This document shows positions 50,893 to 60,548 of a DNA stretch of 64,000 nucleotides, in pieces. The DNA comes from Asinibacterium sp. OR53 (GTDB taxonomy: Bacteria > Bacteroidota > Bacteroidia > Chitinophagales > Chitinophagaceae), in NCBI RefSeq assembly GCF_000515315.1, contig NZ_KI911562.1, forward strand, positions 1,508,505-1,572,504. Reading direction: 5' to 3'. Positions within the stretch are counted from its first letter, which is position 1, and every line of letters begins with the position of its first letter. The notes under the pieces were generated by a model, which worked only from the letters and a program-made list of their open reading frames with translations, had not been told where the DNA came from and did not search any database. The position numbers and the translations under genes were made by a program.

Positions 50893-53427
50893 TTATTGCT
50901 TGGGATCCAATGCACGTTTGATCCTTTCAGACACATCCTGCAAATGATACTTACTCATGCGATCTCCAGTGCCGGGAATGGCAGCGTTGATCTCGGCTTG
51001 CAAAGCCTTGAGCTGACCTCTCGCAACAGATGTTACATCGGTATTCCTGGTTTCTGTTGTGGTTATCTGAACGCCGGATGAAGTGAGGCCGGTTATTGCA
51101 GTGATAACATTCGGATTCAGCAGGCTGATCAGTTTATCTGCATACGCTTTCTGCAAATTGCGGCGATAAGCGTCGATGGGTTTGTGCGAGCTCAATTCAC
51201 TCCACACACCTTTTTTCACATCGTCGATCATTTCATCGATGCCGTAGGTGTTGGCCACCCCGTAACGGTTGCCGGCGATCACCATGCGGTACAGCCGGGC
51301 GCCATCGAGCAAACCATTGAGGGCATTCACCTGGATGGTCTGCACCCTTTCATTGGCAACAGGTGAAGCGATCTTATTGAGGATATTTTTATCGAGCAGC
51401 CAGTTGGGTGTTTCAAACACTTCTTTGTTCAGGTAAGCCACCGCACTTTTCTGAATGGCTTTGGGTGTGGCTTCGTACACATCGCCGGGCTGTTCTATGC
51501 TTTTGAAAGTCTCGTACACACCTCCTACGTTTTTGAGCACGTGGCCGGTATAGCGACTGAACTGGCCTACTACCTGCATGTACATGTCTGACAGGTTCTC
51601 GTAGCGATCGGCTTCTTCTTTGGTCCATTCGGGCAGTCCTGCTATTACACGCTTGAGGTTCTTGATACCGTATTCGCTGGCTTTAACACTGTTATCACCC
51701 AGGTCTTCCATTTGTGCACGCGGGTCGGTATTGTACGATTCACCACCAAACCACAGGCGGGGATTGGCGCCCAGGCGATTAACGATCCACTTGTTGTTGA
51801 TGCGCTTGTCTTTCTCCACATCGCCTTCGCCGGTATAGCGGTAGCCCCATTCAATGGCCCATTTGTCGTAATCGCCAATGCGTGGGAAGAGACCCACTTC
51901 AGAGATATTGTCTTCAGGCTGTGCTACGTAGTTGAAACGGGCATAGTCCATGATAGAAGCCGTATGACCGTTGGCTTCCACCCATGCTTTGTTGCGCAGG
52001 TTCTCTACAGGGGTTTTGCTGCTGCTACCCATATTGTGGCGCAGCCCCAGGGTATGTCCCACTTCGTGGCTCGATACAAAACGGATGAGCTGACCCATCA
52101 GTTCATCATCGAATTTCATTTTACGGGCTTTGGGATCTACGGCAGCGGCCTGTACCATGTACCAGTCGTGCACCAGCTTCATCACATTGTGGTACCAGCC
52201 GATATGGCTTTCGAGGATCTCACCACTGCGGGGGTCGTGCACTTGCGGACCGTAAGCGTTCTCTATATCGGAAGCGAAATAACGGATCACAGAATAGCGC
52301 GCATCTTCCAGGCTCATAGTGGTATCGTTCTCGGGCCATTCTTTGCCTACGATGGCATTTTTAAAACCGGCTTTTTCAAAAGCTTTCTGCCAGTCGTTGA
52401 TACCGGCAATCAGGTAAGGCCTCCATTGTTTGGGCGTGGCAGGATCGATATAGTACACGATCTGTTTGGCAGGTTCTACCAGCTCTCCGCGCTTGTATTT
52501 CTCCATGTCTTCGGGCCTGGGCTCCAGGCGCCAGCGAACGGCGAAAGTCTGGTTGTCTACTTTCTGCTGGTCGTCGCTGTACACGGTGAAGTCATCGGCA
52601 AAGTAACCCACGCGCGAATCGAAGAGGCGGCGGTGCATAGGCACTTTGGGCAGCAATATCATAGAAGTATTCAGTTCTATGGTAATAACGCCCGCGTTGC
52701 GTGCGGCCGGTAATGAAGGCGTAGGGAAAGGGGATGGCATACCCATGGGCGAAGGAGCGATGGCGCCGAAAGTCTTCACCGTACGGATCTCTGTATTGAT
52801 GGGGTAGGTGTTGATGCTTTGTATGTACGACCTGTCGGGCATGAGACCGGTGAGACCGAACTGCCTTTTATCGTTGGGGTCGAGGCCTACGATCTGGTTA
52901 TCGCCTTTGAAAAAATCTGTCACGTCGATCACATAACCGGAAGAATCTTTTCCCAGCGATTTGATATCGAATGCCGCGGCGATGGGATCGAGGTAAGAAT
53001 TTTTAACAGCTTTGGAAATCACGTTGGTTGAATCGGCCGAGCTGATCAGGGTTACCACCCTGATGAAGATATTGTTATTGGGACCTTTCTCGAATTTGAG
53101 CGATTGCTGGTTGATCTCTTCCCCGCCATACTTCCGGGCGCCGCCGGGAACTTTCACCAGGCGTGTAACGGCCAGGATCTCGCTGCCCAGCAGGTTTTCG
53201 GGGATCTCGAAATAAAATTTATCGTCTACTTTATGAACAGTGAACAGTCCTTTTTTGGTGATGGCCTTGTCGGTAATGATGTCCTTATAAGGCTTGGGAC
53301 CGGGTTTGGGGATGACAGGCGCTACTGCGGGCGGACCAGCTTTGGCACGGGTTGTGTCTGGATGTTGCTGTGCCAAAGCCGCTACGGCAAATAGCAGCGC
53401 AGAAACGGTGGTAAAATGTTTTCTCAT
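50893..53427 (-). CDS. Large secreted zinc metalloprotease (DUF5117/DUF5118)
   Basis: An 844-residue protein with a signal peptide (VSALLFAVAALAQ). The zinc site is SSHEVGHTLGLRHNMG, an extended HExxHxxGxxH with the third His. DUF5118-like and DUF5117-like segments precede it (residues 50-400), and a helical C-terminal third follows. Such proteins are common and large in Bacteroidota; the substrate is unknown. No T9SS C-terminal domain is evident. Confidence 0.9.
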   Translation of the reverse strand: MRKHFTTVSALLFAVAALAQQHPDTTRAKAGPPAVAPVIPKPGPKPYKDIITDKAITKKGLFTVHKVDDKFYFEIPENLLGSEILAVTRLVKVPGGARKYGGEEINQQSLKFEKGPNNNIFIRVVTLISSADSTNVISKAVKNSYLDPIAAAFDIKSLGKDSSGYVIDVTDFFKGDNQIVGLDPNDKRQFGLTGLMPDRSYIQSINTYPINTEIRTVKTFGAIAPSPMGMPSPFPTPSLPAARNAGVITIELNTSMILLPKVPMHRRLFDSRVGYFADDFTVYSDDQQKVDNQTFAVRWRLEPRPEDMEKYKRGELVEPAKQIVYYIDPATPKQWRPYLIAGINDWQKAFEKAGFKNAIVGKEWPENDTTMSLEDARYSVIRYFASDIENAYGPQVHDPRSGEILESHIGWYHNVMKLVHDWYMVQAAAVDPKARKMKFDDELMGQLIRFVSSHEVGHTLGLRHNMGSSSKTPVENLRNKAWVEANGHTASIMDYARFNYVAQPEDNISEVGLFPRIGDYDKWAIEWGYRYTGEGDVEKDKRINNKWIVNRLGANPRLWFGGESYNTDPRAQMEDLGDNSVKASEYGIKNLKRVIAGLPEWTKEEADRYENLSDMYMQVVGQFSRYTGHVLKNVGGVYETFKSIEQPGDVYEATPKAIQKSAVAYLNKEVFETPNWLLDKNILNKIASPVANERVQTIQVNALNGLLDGARLYRMVIAGNRYGVANTYGIDEMIDDVKKGVWSELSSHKPIDAYRRNLQKAYADKLISLLNPNVITAITGLTSSGVQITTTETRNTDVTSVARGQLKALQAEINAAIPGTGDRMSKYHLQDVSERIKRALDPKQ

Positions 53428-53553
53428 AATAGTATGTCTATAAATGTTTTAGAATGACCGCTAAATATAGCCGAGTATTCCATATAATGGAATTTTAAGG
53501 TGAAGAAATGGATGAGTGGTTGAATAATGGGATAATGCCCCCGGAAGATCAAA

Positions 53554-53584
53554 TTTGTGGTTTTCGGGAAAACCGCTAATTTGG
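53554..53584 (+). promoter_or_regulatory. Promoter of the exbB operon with a palindrome in its spacer
   Basis: TTTG at 53554-53557, a 19-base spacer and TAATTTGG at 53577-53584 (one mismatch to TAnnTTTG). Within the spacer GGTTTTC-GG-GAAAACC (53559-53574) is a perfect inverted repeat, well placed for a repressor. A separate palindrome, ATTCCATATAATGGAAT, lies at 53477-53493. Confidence 0.5.
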
Positions 53585-53704
53585 AGGCCCCTTAGGAAAC
53601 TTTTGAACGAATGTTTTGATATTTCAAAACTTTTTTCATTAGAATTGCGAGGACATTTTTTTTTAAATCAACTGTAATTTCTAAAAAACAAAAACAATCG
53701 AATC

Positions 53705-54574
53705 ATGGCTGAGACAAAACCAATCGCAACAGCTGTTGTAAAAAGCTCATCTTCCGCTCAACCGAAGAAAGGCTCCAACACAATTTCATGGCTTGCGCCA
53801 ATTTTATGTATTGCTCTGGGATATACCATCTGGCGTTTTGTGTTGGGTGCTCCGAGTAACTTTACACAACCCGATCTTTCTGGTGGTTTCTGGCCACAGC
53901 ACAAAGGACCCAAAGCCTCTGCTACATTTGCCAAAATGTATGAAGGTGGTATCATCGTTCCTATCCTGATCGGTTGTTTCTTCATTGTACTGACTTTCGC
54001 TATTGAAAGGCTGACTACCATCACCAAAGCTGCCGGTTCCGGTAACATTGCCGAGTTCGTTCGCAAAGTGCAGTTCCATCTTGCTAATAAAGATGTGGAC
54101 AAAGCCATTGCTGAGTGCGACAAGCAAAAAGGTTCTGTAGGTAATGTAATGAAGGCTGGTCTGAAGAAATACAAAGAGATGATCAGCAATGCAGAACTGA
54201 GCACCGACCAGAAAGTACTGAACATCCAGAAAGAGGTAGAAGAAGCTACTGCGCTGGAACTGCCTATGCTGGAAAAGAACCTGGTGTTCCTGTCAACCCT
54301 GGCGTCTGTATCAACCCTGCTGGGTCTGCTCGGTACCGTATTGGGTATGATCAAATCGTTCTCTGCACTGGGTGATGAAGGTGGTGGAGACGCTGCCCGC
54401 GAACTGTCGAAAGGTATCTCAGAAGCGTTGTTTAACACCGCCCTGGGTATCGGTACTTCAGCAGTAGCGATCATCATGTATAACGTATTTACTACCCGTA
54501 TCGATGCCATCACTTATGGTATTGACGAATCTGGTTTCACACTGACTCAAAGTTTCGCCGCCAACTACAAATAA
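53705..54574 (+). CDS. exbB: ExbB/TolQ/MotA-family proton channel
   Basis: A 289-residue inner-membrane protein that, with ExbD, turns the proton gradient into work for TonB. TM1 is ILCIALGYTIWRFVLGA, TM2 IIVPILIGCFFIVLTFAIE, and the C-terminal pair includes LLGLLGTVLGMIKSF and ALFNTALGIGTSAVAIIMY. The extra N-terminal segment before TM2 is usual in Bacteroidota. First gene of the exbB-exbD-exbD-tonB operon. Confidence 0.92.
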   Translation: MAETKPIATAVVKSSSSAQPKKGSNTISWLAPILCIALGYTIWRFVLGAPSNFTQPDLSGGFWPQHKGPKASATFAKMYEGGIIVPILIGCFFIVLTFAIERLTTITKAAGSGNIAEFVRKVQFHLANKDVDKAIAECDKQKGSVGNVMKAGLKKYKEMISNAELSTDQKVLNIQKEVEEATALELPMLEKNLVFLSTLASVSTLLGLLGTVLGMIKSFSALGDEGGGDAARELSKGISEALFNTALGIGTSAVAIIMYNVFTTRIDAITYGIDESGFTLTQSFAANYK

Positions 54575-54660
54575 CCTTAGGAATAATTTCCTCAGGAATT
54601 TGTATGGAAAACGGAGCATTTTGAATCTTAATTAGTGATAATCAATATAAATAATTAACA

Positions 54661-55311
54661 ATGGGTAGAGCCAAATTACCACGGAAGAGTACCATCATCG
54701 ACATGACGGCGATGTGTGACGTGGCTTTCCTGCTGTTGTCGTTCTTCATCTTAACAACAAAGTTCAAGCCGGCTGAAGCCATTACGGTAACCACCCCTAA
54801 CTCGGTGGCTGCCAAGATTGCTCCCGATAAGAATTTTGTGCTGATAACGATCGACAAGGACGGGAAGGTATTTCTTTCGATGGATGATAAACAAAAGAAA
54901 GAAACCATAGCGAATACCTTGAATACCACCAAGAACCTGGGCCTGGACGTGAAGGCTTTTGCCGCAGCTGATTTCATCGGGGCGCCGCTTGCGGGCCTGA
55001 AATCATTCCTGGCAATACCGAGCGACCAGCGTAAAGGGGCGGCGTTACCGGGTATTCCTGCGAAGGATTCCACCAATAATGAAATGACCACCTGGATGCG
55101 CCTGGTAAGTGATGCTTATATGGGGCAGACCGCGCCGGCTTACCTGGTGAAGGGCGATAATGCAGCCAAATACCCTGCTTTTAAAGGGGTGGTGGATGCA
55201 TTCAAGAAAAACGACATCCTGAAGTTCCAGATGGTAACGAACCCGCAGAATGTACCCCAGGGGTCTGAATTGTATAAGAGTGTTATGAAAGGAGAGAAGC
55301 GTTCAGACTAA
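54661..55311 (+). CDS. exbD: ExbD-like biopolymer transport protein 1
   Basis: A 216-residue protein. The single membrane segment IIDMTAMCDVAFLLLSFFIL keeps the proton-carrying Asp. The periplasmic part is longer than in E. coli ExbD and continues FKPAEAITVTTPNS. Two ExbD per operon is usual in Bacteroidota and may allow a heteromer. Confidence 0.9.
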   Translation: MGRAKLPRKSTIIDMTAMCDVAFLLLSFFILTTKFKPAEAITVTTPNSVAAKIAPDKNFVLITIDKDGKVFLSMDDKQKKETIANTLNTTKNLGLDVKAFAAADFIGAPLAGLKSFLAIPSDQRKGAALPGIPAKDSTNNEMTTWMRLVSDAYMGQTAPAYLVKGDNAAKYPAFKGVVDAFKKNDILKFQMVTNPQNVPQGSELYKSVMKGEKRSD

Positions 55312-55352
55312 GGTCTGCCGCGAACTATTATTAACTAAAAAAATCTACCGCA

Positions 55353-55904
55353 ATGGCAGAAATGGATACCTCGAGTGGCGGTGGCCATAAAAAAGGCCCC
55401 GGGGTCAAGAAAGGGAAGAAGCTGTCTACCAGGGTTGACCTTACACCCATGGTGGATCTGGGCTTCCTGCTCATTACTTTCTTCATCTTCACCACTACGA
55501 TGAGTCAGCCTACGGCCATGAGGCTCTTTTTACCGAAAGATGCCGATAAGCCGGAAGACCAAAATAAGGCGAAGCAGTCCGGTGTTATCACCCTGCTCCT
55601 GGGAAAAGACAATAACGTCTTTTACTATGAGGGCGAGCTGACCAACAACGGTTCAAACTTCAAGTCATCTAATTTCAAAGAGATCCGTAACGTGTTGCTC
55701 GACAAAAAATCGCGCACGCCTGAGAAGGACCTGGTGATCATCCTGAAGCCATCTTCAGAATGTACCTACCGGAACGTGGTGGATATCCTGGATGAGATGA
55801 CCATCGACGTGCTGAAGCGTTATGCGTTGGTGGATATCACCGACGTGGAAGAGAAGCTGGTGGTAGCATCGGAGAAAGCGAGCGCGCCAACAGCAGCAAA
55901 CTAA
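55353..55904 (+). CDS. exbD: ExbD-like biopolymer transport protein 2
   Basis: A 183-residue protein with a basic N terminus (GHKKGPGVKKGKKLSTR) and TM segment VDLTPMVDLGFLLITFFIF, with the conserved Asp. The periplasmic domain has ITLLLGKDNNVFYYEG. It follows the first exbD by 41 bp. Confidence 0.92.
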   Translation: MAEMDTSSGGGHKKGPGVKKGKKLSTRVDLTPMVDLGFLLITFFIFTTTMSQPTAMRLFLPKDADKPEDQNKAKQSGVITLLLGKDNNVFYYEGELTNNGSNFKSSNFKEIRNVLLDKKSRTPEKDLVIILKPSSECTYRNVVDILDEMTIDVLKRYALVDITDVEEKLVVASEKASAPTAAN

Positions 55905-55929
55905 GTATTACTTAAAAAAATCCATAATA

Positions 55930-56763
55930 ATGGACGTAAACAAAATTTTATCCGCGGATATACTCGATATTATATTCGATGGCAGGAACAAGGAGTACGG
56001 GGCTTACGAGCTGCGCAGGACCTACAATAAAAGGATGGTGACTGCACTCATTGCTACCGTAGCTGTTTGTTTGCTGTTTCTCGCGGGTTCCATTATTGCC
56101 AACTCTACCAAGAAGAAGACCACTTCATTGGTAGTGCAGGCGGATGTGCAGCTGGAGAAGGTGCAGGAAGAGAAAAAGCCTGAGCCACCACCACCGCCGC
56201 CACCGCCCAAGCAGGAGCCCCCGAAAGTGGAGATCACCAAGTTCACTCCTCCCAAAATTGTGAAGGATGAAGAGGTGAAACCTGAAGAAGAGATCAAAGA
56301 AGTAGAAAAACTGCAAGACACCAAGATCGGTACCATCAACCAGGAAGGTACCAAGGATGAGGGAATCGTTGCACCGCCCGTTGAAGCCAAGGGTACCGGT
56401 GTGGTAGCGGCTCCCAAGCAGGAAGAAGACTACGATAAGGTATTTACCGTAGTACAGATACCCGCTGAATTCCCCGGTGGTATTGCCGGCTGGACCAAAT
56501 ACCTGGAGCGTAACCTGAACAGGGATCTGCCTGTTGAGCAGGGCGCGCCTCCCGGCAAATACACTGTGTACGTTTCCTTTACCGTAGACAAAACGGGTAA
56601 TATCAGCGATGTAAAAGCTGAGAACGACCCCGGTTATGGTACCAAAGACGAAGCGGTACGTGTAATCAAGAAAGGCCCGAGCTGGAAGCCTGCCGTGCAA
56701 AACGGACGTAATGTGATTTACCGCCACAAGCAGGGTATCACATTCGTGGTAGCAGAAGAGTAA
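55930..56763 (+). CDS. tonB: TonB energy transducer with proline-rich spacer
   Basis: A 277-residue TonB. The N terminus has LDIIFDGRNKEYGAYELRR and the TM segment ALIATVAVCLLFLAGSII, followed by a Pro-rich rod (EPPPPPPPPKQEPPK) that spans the periplasm, and the C-terminal domain with FTVDKTGNISDVKAENDPG. It drives outer-membrane SusC/TonB-dependent transport. A strong terminator follows. Confidence 0.93.
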   Translation: MDVNKILSADILDIIFDGRNKEYGAYELRRTYNKRMVTALIATVAVCLLFLAGSIIANSTKKKTTSLVVQADVQLEKVQEEKKPEPPPPPPPPKQEPPKVEITKFTPPKIVKDEEVKPEEEIKEVEKLQDTKIGTINQEGTKDEGIVAPPVEAKGTGVVAAPKQEEDYDKVFTVVQIPAEFPGGIAGWTKYLERNLNRDLPVEQGAPPGKYTVYVSFTVDKTGNISDVKAENDPGYGTKDEAVRVIKKGPSWKPAVQNGRNVIYRHKQGITFVVAEE

Positions 56764-56791
56764 GCTGACTTATTCTTACGAACGAGTATAT

Positions 56792-56823
56792 AAATCTCCC
56801 GTAGCAATACGGGAGATTTTTTT
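56792..56823 (+). terminator. Terminator of the exbB-tonB operon
   Basis: AAATCTCCCGTA, a GCAA loop and TACGGGAGATTT form a 12-bp stem (56792-56819) continuing into a T run. Confidence 0.88.
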
Positions 56824-56905
56824 ATGATTTTTTGCGAAATGTTTATGGAATTTTTCCTGTGTGGAATTTTTTTGGGGCGGCGTCCCATTTAAAAACCTAC
56901 ACATC

Positions 56906-57736
56906 ATGGAAAAGAAAGACATTCTTGCTGCCGATTTTCTCGACCTGTTGTTCGAGGGACGCAACAAAGCCTATGGCGCTTATGACCTGCGCAAAACTTA
57001 CAACAAACGGATCACGTATGCATTGGGAGGGACCACGCTTATTTGTTTGCTCTTTATTGCGGGCTCTATCTGGGCACATGCAAAGAAGAAAAGCGATGCG
57101 GTGCTGCTCGTTGGCCCCACAGTGGTGCTGGAAAACATCAAACCAGATGAACCCAAGCTGGAAGAGATCAAGCCGCTGAAGCCCGAGCAGCAGAAAGTGG
57201 CTACTACGCAGTATGTGGTGCCCAAGATTGTACAGGACGACCAGGTAAAGCCCGAAGAGGAAATGAAAGATATGGCGGTGCTGGAAGACACCAAGATTGG
57301 AACAATGACTGTAGAAGGAACGAAGGATGATAATATCATAGCGCCGCCAGTGGAAAAAGGTACAAGTAAGATAGAGGCTCCCAAGAGCAAGGACGAAGAT
57401 TTGGACAAGATCTTCTATTCAGTACAAATACCGGCTTCATTCAATGGGGGCGAACAAGCCTGGCGCAAATACCTCGAGCGCAACCTCAATAGCGATGTGC
57501 CTGTTTCCAATGGTGCTCCTCCTGCAAAGTATATCGTGATTATTTCTTTTGTGGTAGACAGGTTCGGCAAGATCAGCGATGTAAAAGCTGAGAACGATCC
57601 AGGTTATGGCACCAAAGAAGAAGCGTTGCGTGTAATACTGAAAGGCCCCGATTGGGTACCAGCAGAGCAAAATGGAAGAAAGGTAGCATACCGCCACCGC
57701 CAGTCGATTGGATTCGATCTACGCGAAGCCAATTAA
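56906..57736 (+). CDS. Second TonB energy transducer, spacer without proline run
   Basis: A 276-residue paralog of the preceding tonB (shared LDLLFEGRNKAYGAYDLRK and VDRFGKISDVKAENDPG). The rod lacks the Pro stretch and instead has DEPKLEEIKPLKPEQ. It lies after the terminator of the main operon and so is probably under its own promoter. A tandem duplicate that has diverged, perhaps to serve other receptors. Confidence 0.9.
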   Translation: MEKKDILAADFLDLLFEGRNKAYGAYDLRKTYNKRITYALGGTTLICLLFIAGSIWAHAKKKSDAVLLVGPTVVLENIKPDEPKLEEIKPLKPEQQKVATTQYVVPKIVQDDQVKPEEEMKDMAVLEDTKIGTMTVEGTKDDNIIAPPVEKGTSKIEAPKSKDEDLDKIFYSVQIPASFNGGEQAWRKYLERNLNSDVPVSNGAPPAKYIVIISFVVDRFGKISDVKAENDPGYGTKEEALRVILKGPDWVPAEQNGRKVAYRHRQSIGFDLREAN

Positions 57737-57763
57737 TTAGAGAGGTTCTTTGTTGGCTTGCTT

Positions 57764-57791
57764 GCCCACCGTAGCTTTAGCGTAGGTGGGC
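57764..57791. repeat. Short cruciform-type inverted repeat before mnmE
   Basis: GCCCACC-GTA-GCT-TT-AGC-GTA-GGTGGGC forms a double-stem palindrome. It has the look of a mobile palindromic repeat or a terminator for the second tonB; there is no T tail. Confidence 0.7.
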
Positions 57792-57807
57792 CCACCCAAT
57801 TTTGTGT

Positions 57808-57815
57808 TATTTTTG
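57808..57815 (+). promoter_or_regulatory. Candidate promoter of mnmE
   Basis: TATTTTTG matches TAnnTTTG, 17 bases before the mnmE ATG at 57833. No -33 box is clear. Confidence 0.45.
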
Positions 57816-57832
57816 GCGAAACGAACAAGTGC

Positions 57833-59212
57833 ATGAGCCAACAACTGATGGGCTGGGACGATACGATCGTGGCGTTGGCTACCCCTCCGGGTATCGGCGC
57901 CATTGGCGTGATAAGGGTAAGTGGTAAGAAGGCCATTGAAGTGGTAAATGCATTGTTCCCTTCCAAAGACCTGCAGCAGCAGCCTTCACATACGCTGCAT
58001 GTAGGTTTGCTCAAAACCGGCGCTACCGTATTGGATGAAGTGGTGATCTCTCTTTTTAAAAACCCGCGTTCTTATACGGGTGAAGATGTGATAGAGATCA
58101 GCAGCCACGGTTCACCCTTTGTGCAGGAAAAGATCATACAGGCCATTGTTTCGCATGGTGTGCGCCTGGCCAAACCCGGTGAGTTCACGCAGCGCGCTTT
58201 CTTAAACGGCAAGCTCGATCTGGCCCAGGCCGAAGCAGTGGCCGATCTCATTGCCAGTAATACCGAAGCCAGCCGCAAAGCGGCTTTGCACAATATGCGG
58301 GGCGGTTTTTCTTCAGACCTTTCTGAGCTGCGGGAACAACTCATTCGTTTTTCTGCAATGATAGAATTGGAACTCGATTTTTCGCAGGAAGATGTGGAGT
58401 TCGCCGATCGTTCGCAGCTCAATACATTGATAGGTACGTTGACACTGGCGGTGCAAAAACTATTGCATTCTTTCCAGTTGGGTAATGTGATCCGCAATGG
58501 AGTACAGGTGGCCATCATTGGCAAGCCCAATGCGGGCAAGTCTACTTTATTGAATACATTACTGAATGAGAACCGCGCCATTGTAAGCGATATCGCAGGC
58601 ACTACGCGCGATACAGTAGAAGAAGTGCTGAACATCGATGGCATCTTGTTCCGTTTGATCGATACGGCCGGCATCCGCGAGCACACGCATGATGTGATTG
58701 AAAGCATTGGTGTAGAAAAGAGCCTGGAGAAAATGCGGGCGGCTGATATTGTGTTGTATCTTTTTGATGTGAATGATACTACTGTTGCCGAACTGGAAGC
58801 CATTGTGCAACAGTTCAGGCAGGAGGCTATACCTTATTTATTGGTGGGTAACAAAGCAGATATGAACACGCAGGCTTCCGCTGCATTTACAACTTTCCCT
58901 GATGCTATTTATATTTCAGCGAAAGCGAACAATGGAGTAGATGCGCTCAAAAAATCCCTGGTGGCCCGCACCATCAGTGGCGACATCTATACCGAAGCCA
59001 CCATTGTAACCAATGCCCGGCATTATGAGGCATTACAAAAGCTAGCAACTGCCCTCAACGATGTACAACAAGGCCTCGATGCTCATGTACCCGGTGACCT
59101 ACTAGCCTTGGATATTCGGCAGTGTCTTCACTACCTGGGTACTATTACGGGGCAGATCACCAATGAAGATCAGTTGGATTTCATCTTTTCTAAGTTTTGC
59201 ATCGGCAAATAG
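57833..59212 (+). CDS. mnmE: tRNA modification GTPase MnmE
   Basis: A 459-residue GTPase for wobble-uridine modification of tRNA together with MnmG. The N-terminal folate-binding domain begins GWDDTIVALATPPGIGAIGV; the G domain has GKPNAGKSTLLN and LIDTAGIREHT; the C-terminal end is FCIGK, whose Cys is needed for activity. The last codons match the known attachment site of integrative elements in other bacteria. The start at 57833 (MSQQLMGWDD) begins the conserved domain. Confidence 0.96.
   Translation: MSQQLMGWDDTIVALATPPGIGAIGVIRVSGKKAIEVVNALFPSKDLQQQPSHTLHVGLLKTGATVLDEVVISLFKNPRSYTGEDVIEISSHGSPFVQEKIIQAIVSHGVRLAKPGEFTQRAFLNGKLDLAQAEAVADLIASNTEASRKAALHNMRGGFSSDLSELREQLIRFSAMIELELDFSQEDVEFADRSQLNTLIGTLTLAVQKLLHSFQLGNVIRNGVQVAIIGKPNAGKSTLLNTLLNENRAIVSDIAGTTRDTVEEVLNIDGILFRLIDTAGIREHTHDVIESIGVEKSLEKMRAADIVLYLFDVNDTTVAELEAIVQQFRQEAIPYLLVGNKADMNTQASAAFTTFPDAIYISAKANNGVDALKKSLVARTISGDIYTEATIVTNARHYEALQKLATALNDVQQGLDAHVPGDLLALDIRQCLHYLGTITGQITNEDQLDFIFSKFCIGK
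59195..59212 (+). other. Possible integration site at the 3' end of mnmE
   Basis: TTTTGCATCGGCAAATAG encodes FCIGK-stop. In gamma-proteobacteria the equivalent 18 bp is the target of SGI1-type elements. Immediately after it base composition becomes AT-rich and accessory genes begin. A second copy was not found before 64000, so the other end may lie outside the window. Confidence 0.35.
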
Positions 59213-59639
59213 CCGCCTCACTATCCACCCATGTTCTACAGGGTTTACATTGATTGTCAATGGATTTCATTTGCCTTTACTTGCCCTTTCTTGCCTTTAG
59301 TAGCCGCATACCCGTTACTATTCCGTTACTACTCTTGATTCGTAACAGATTTGGAAGATAGCAGACAAATTATGGGTAACAATGATGCAGTATGATACAC
59401 AAACAGATACTGGTGATACGCAAAGTATTGGCTGGAAGTGAATAAAAAACTTGTATATATCATTTTTTATTCGCAACTTGTTAATCCCCCTCAAAGTAAA
59501 CTCCAATTCAATATTCCTATCGATGTGTGTAGTGACAGCATGTTGTGAATAGGTATTGCATAGTATGGTGATTTGACTAGCACATAAATATCTTTCCTGA
59601 TAGAGCCTATTTAGTATGTTTTATTGCTAAGCAAGACGA
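59213..59639. other. Gene-poor left edge of the accessory region
   Basis: 427 bp with no coding frame I can support. It holds three short TTGCC(C)TTT words (59271-59300) and two CCGTTACTA words 11 bp apart (59312-59320, 59323-59331). GTTACTA recurs near the integrase gene, so these may be recombinase arm sites. AT content rises sharply from about 59380 on. Confidence 0.4.
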
Positions 59640-60548
59640 ATGAGAAAATTTAGATTAGACAGCGAGTTATCTGAGAAGCAAATCGAAGCTGATGTTGCAA
59701 CTTTTTTTGGATGGATAAGCCCCGAGGGCCAAATGCCATTTCAGTTAATTGATACAAATGAACAAATTTATGGCGCAGACAAAATTTTTGATTATGTAAT
59801 CCCTATTTATATTCAATTTAAGGTAGCACGAGGCTTATCTCCTATTCCCAGATTTGATATGACGCCATCGCCATTAAAGAGGATTCAGAGATTTCGACAG
59901 CAGAATAATTTATTTCATAATCCTACTCTTTACTTTAAGCTTAATAATTTAGCAAAGAATGCCGCTGAATATCAGCATAATATTCTTTATGAGTTGGCGC
60001 ATACTCCAAATGTTTATGCCTTTTATGTTGCGCCATTGACTTTAGACAAAAATGAATATAATCAATTACTATTTGATAAGGATCATCGATATTACACTCA
60101 TCCGTTTTACTATGAACTTGAGCATAAAATAAGAGCTTCCCAGAGCGTTACAATGATTAGAGGGATGCCTTTTTTGCGCGCGCATATATCTATTTTTCCG
60201 CATGAACGAGTAAGATCGTCAAATCATTATTACTCTTTTTCACCAAATGGAACTGAAATAGCTTGGCACTCACCACAAAATTTGGCAAACCGGATAAATA
60301 GACTTAGTGATGTATTATCAGGGATATTGAATATTAGTTTTGCATATAAGAACCGATGGTTTTTCATTGATGAATATGCCAGAGTTACTGACAGTTTAAG
60401 ACGCGGATTAGTCATAAACGAGAATAATAACAATGCGGAGAATTCGATGGATAGGATAACCGAATTTGGACGAGAGCTTTATGTGAAATATGACATTCGA
60501 CAGATTCTATTGGTAACAACAAATGAAAGTCTTTCAAGACAACAATAG
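59640..60548 (+). CDS. Unrecognised protein, possible PD-(D/E)xK nuclease fold at the N terminus
   Basis: A 302-residue protein in AT-rich DNA unlike its upstream neighbours. I do not recognise a family. Near residues 40-65, IYGADKIFDYVIPIYIQFKV places an Asp and a Q-x-K on adjacent strands, as in PD-(D/E)xK-type nucleases. The middle is rich in Tyr, Phe and His (HNPTLYFKLNN, NHYYSFSPNG), and the C terminus ends QQ. It stands alone, with no methylase or helicase gene beside it. Nuclease function is only a suggestion. Confidence 0.6.
   Translation: MRKFRLDSELSEKQIEADVATFFGWISPEGQMPFQLIDTNEQIYGADKIFDYVIPIYIQFKVARGLSPIPRFDMTPSPLKRIQRFRQQNNLFHNPTLYFKLNNLAKNAAEYQHNILYELAHTPNVYAFYVAPLTLDKNEYNQLLFDKDHRYYTHPFYYELEHKIRASQSVTMIRGMPFLRAHISIFPHERVRSSNHYYSFSPNGTEIAWHSPQNLANRINRLSDVLSGILNISFAYKNRWFFIDEYARVTDSLRRGLVINENNNNAENSMDRITEFGRELYVKYDIRQILLVTTNESLSRQQ

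Noticed and set aside
44000..53000. Ribosomal RNA operon or prophage
   Set aside because: No rRNA-like sequence and no phage structural genes occur anywhere in the window.
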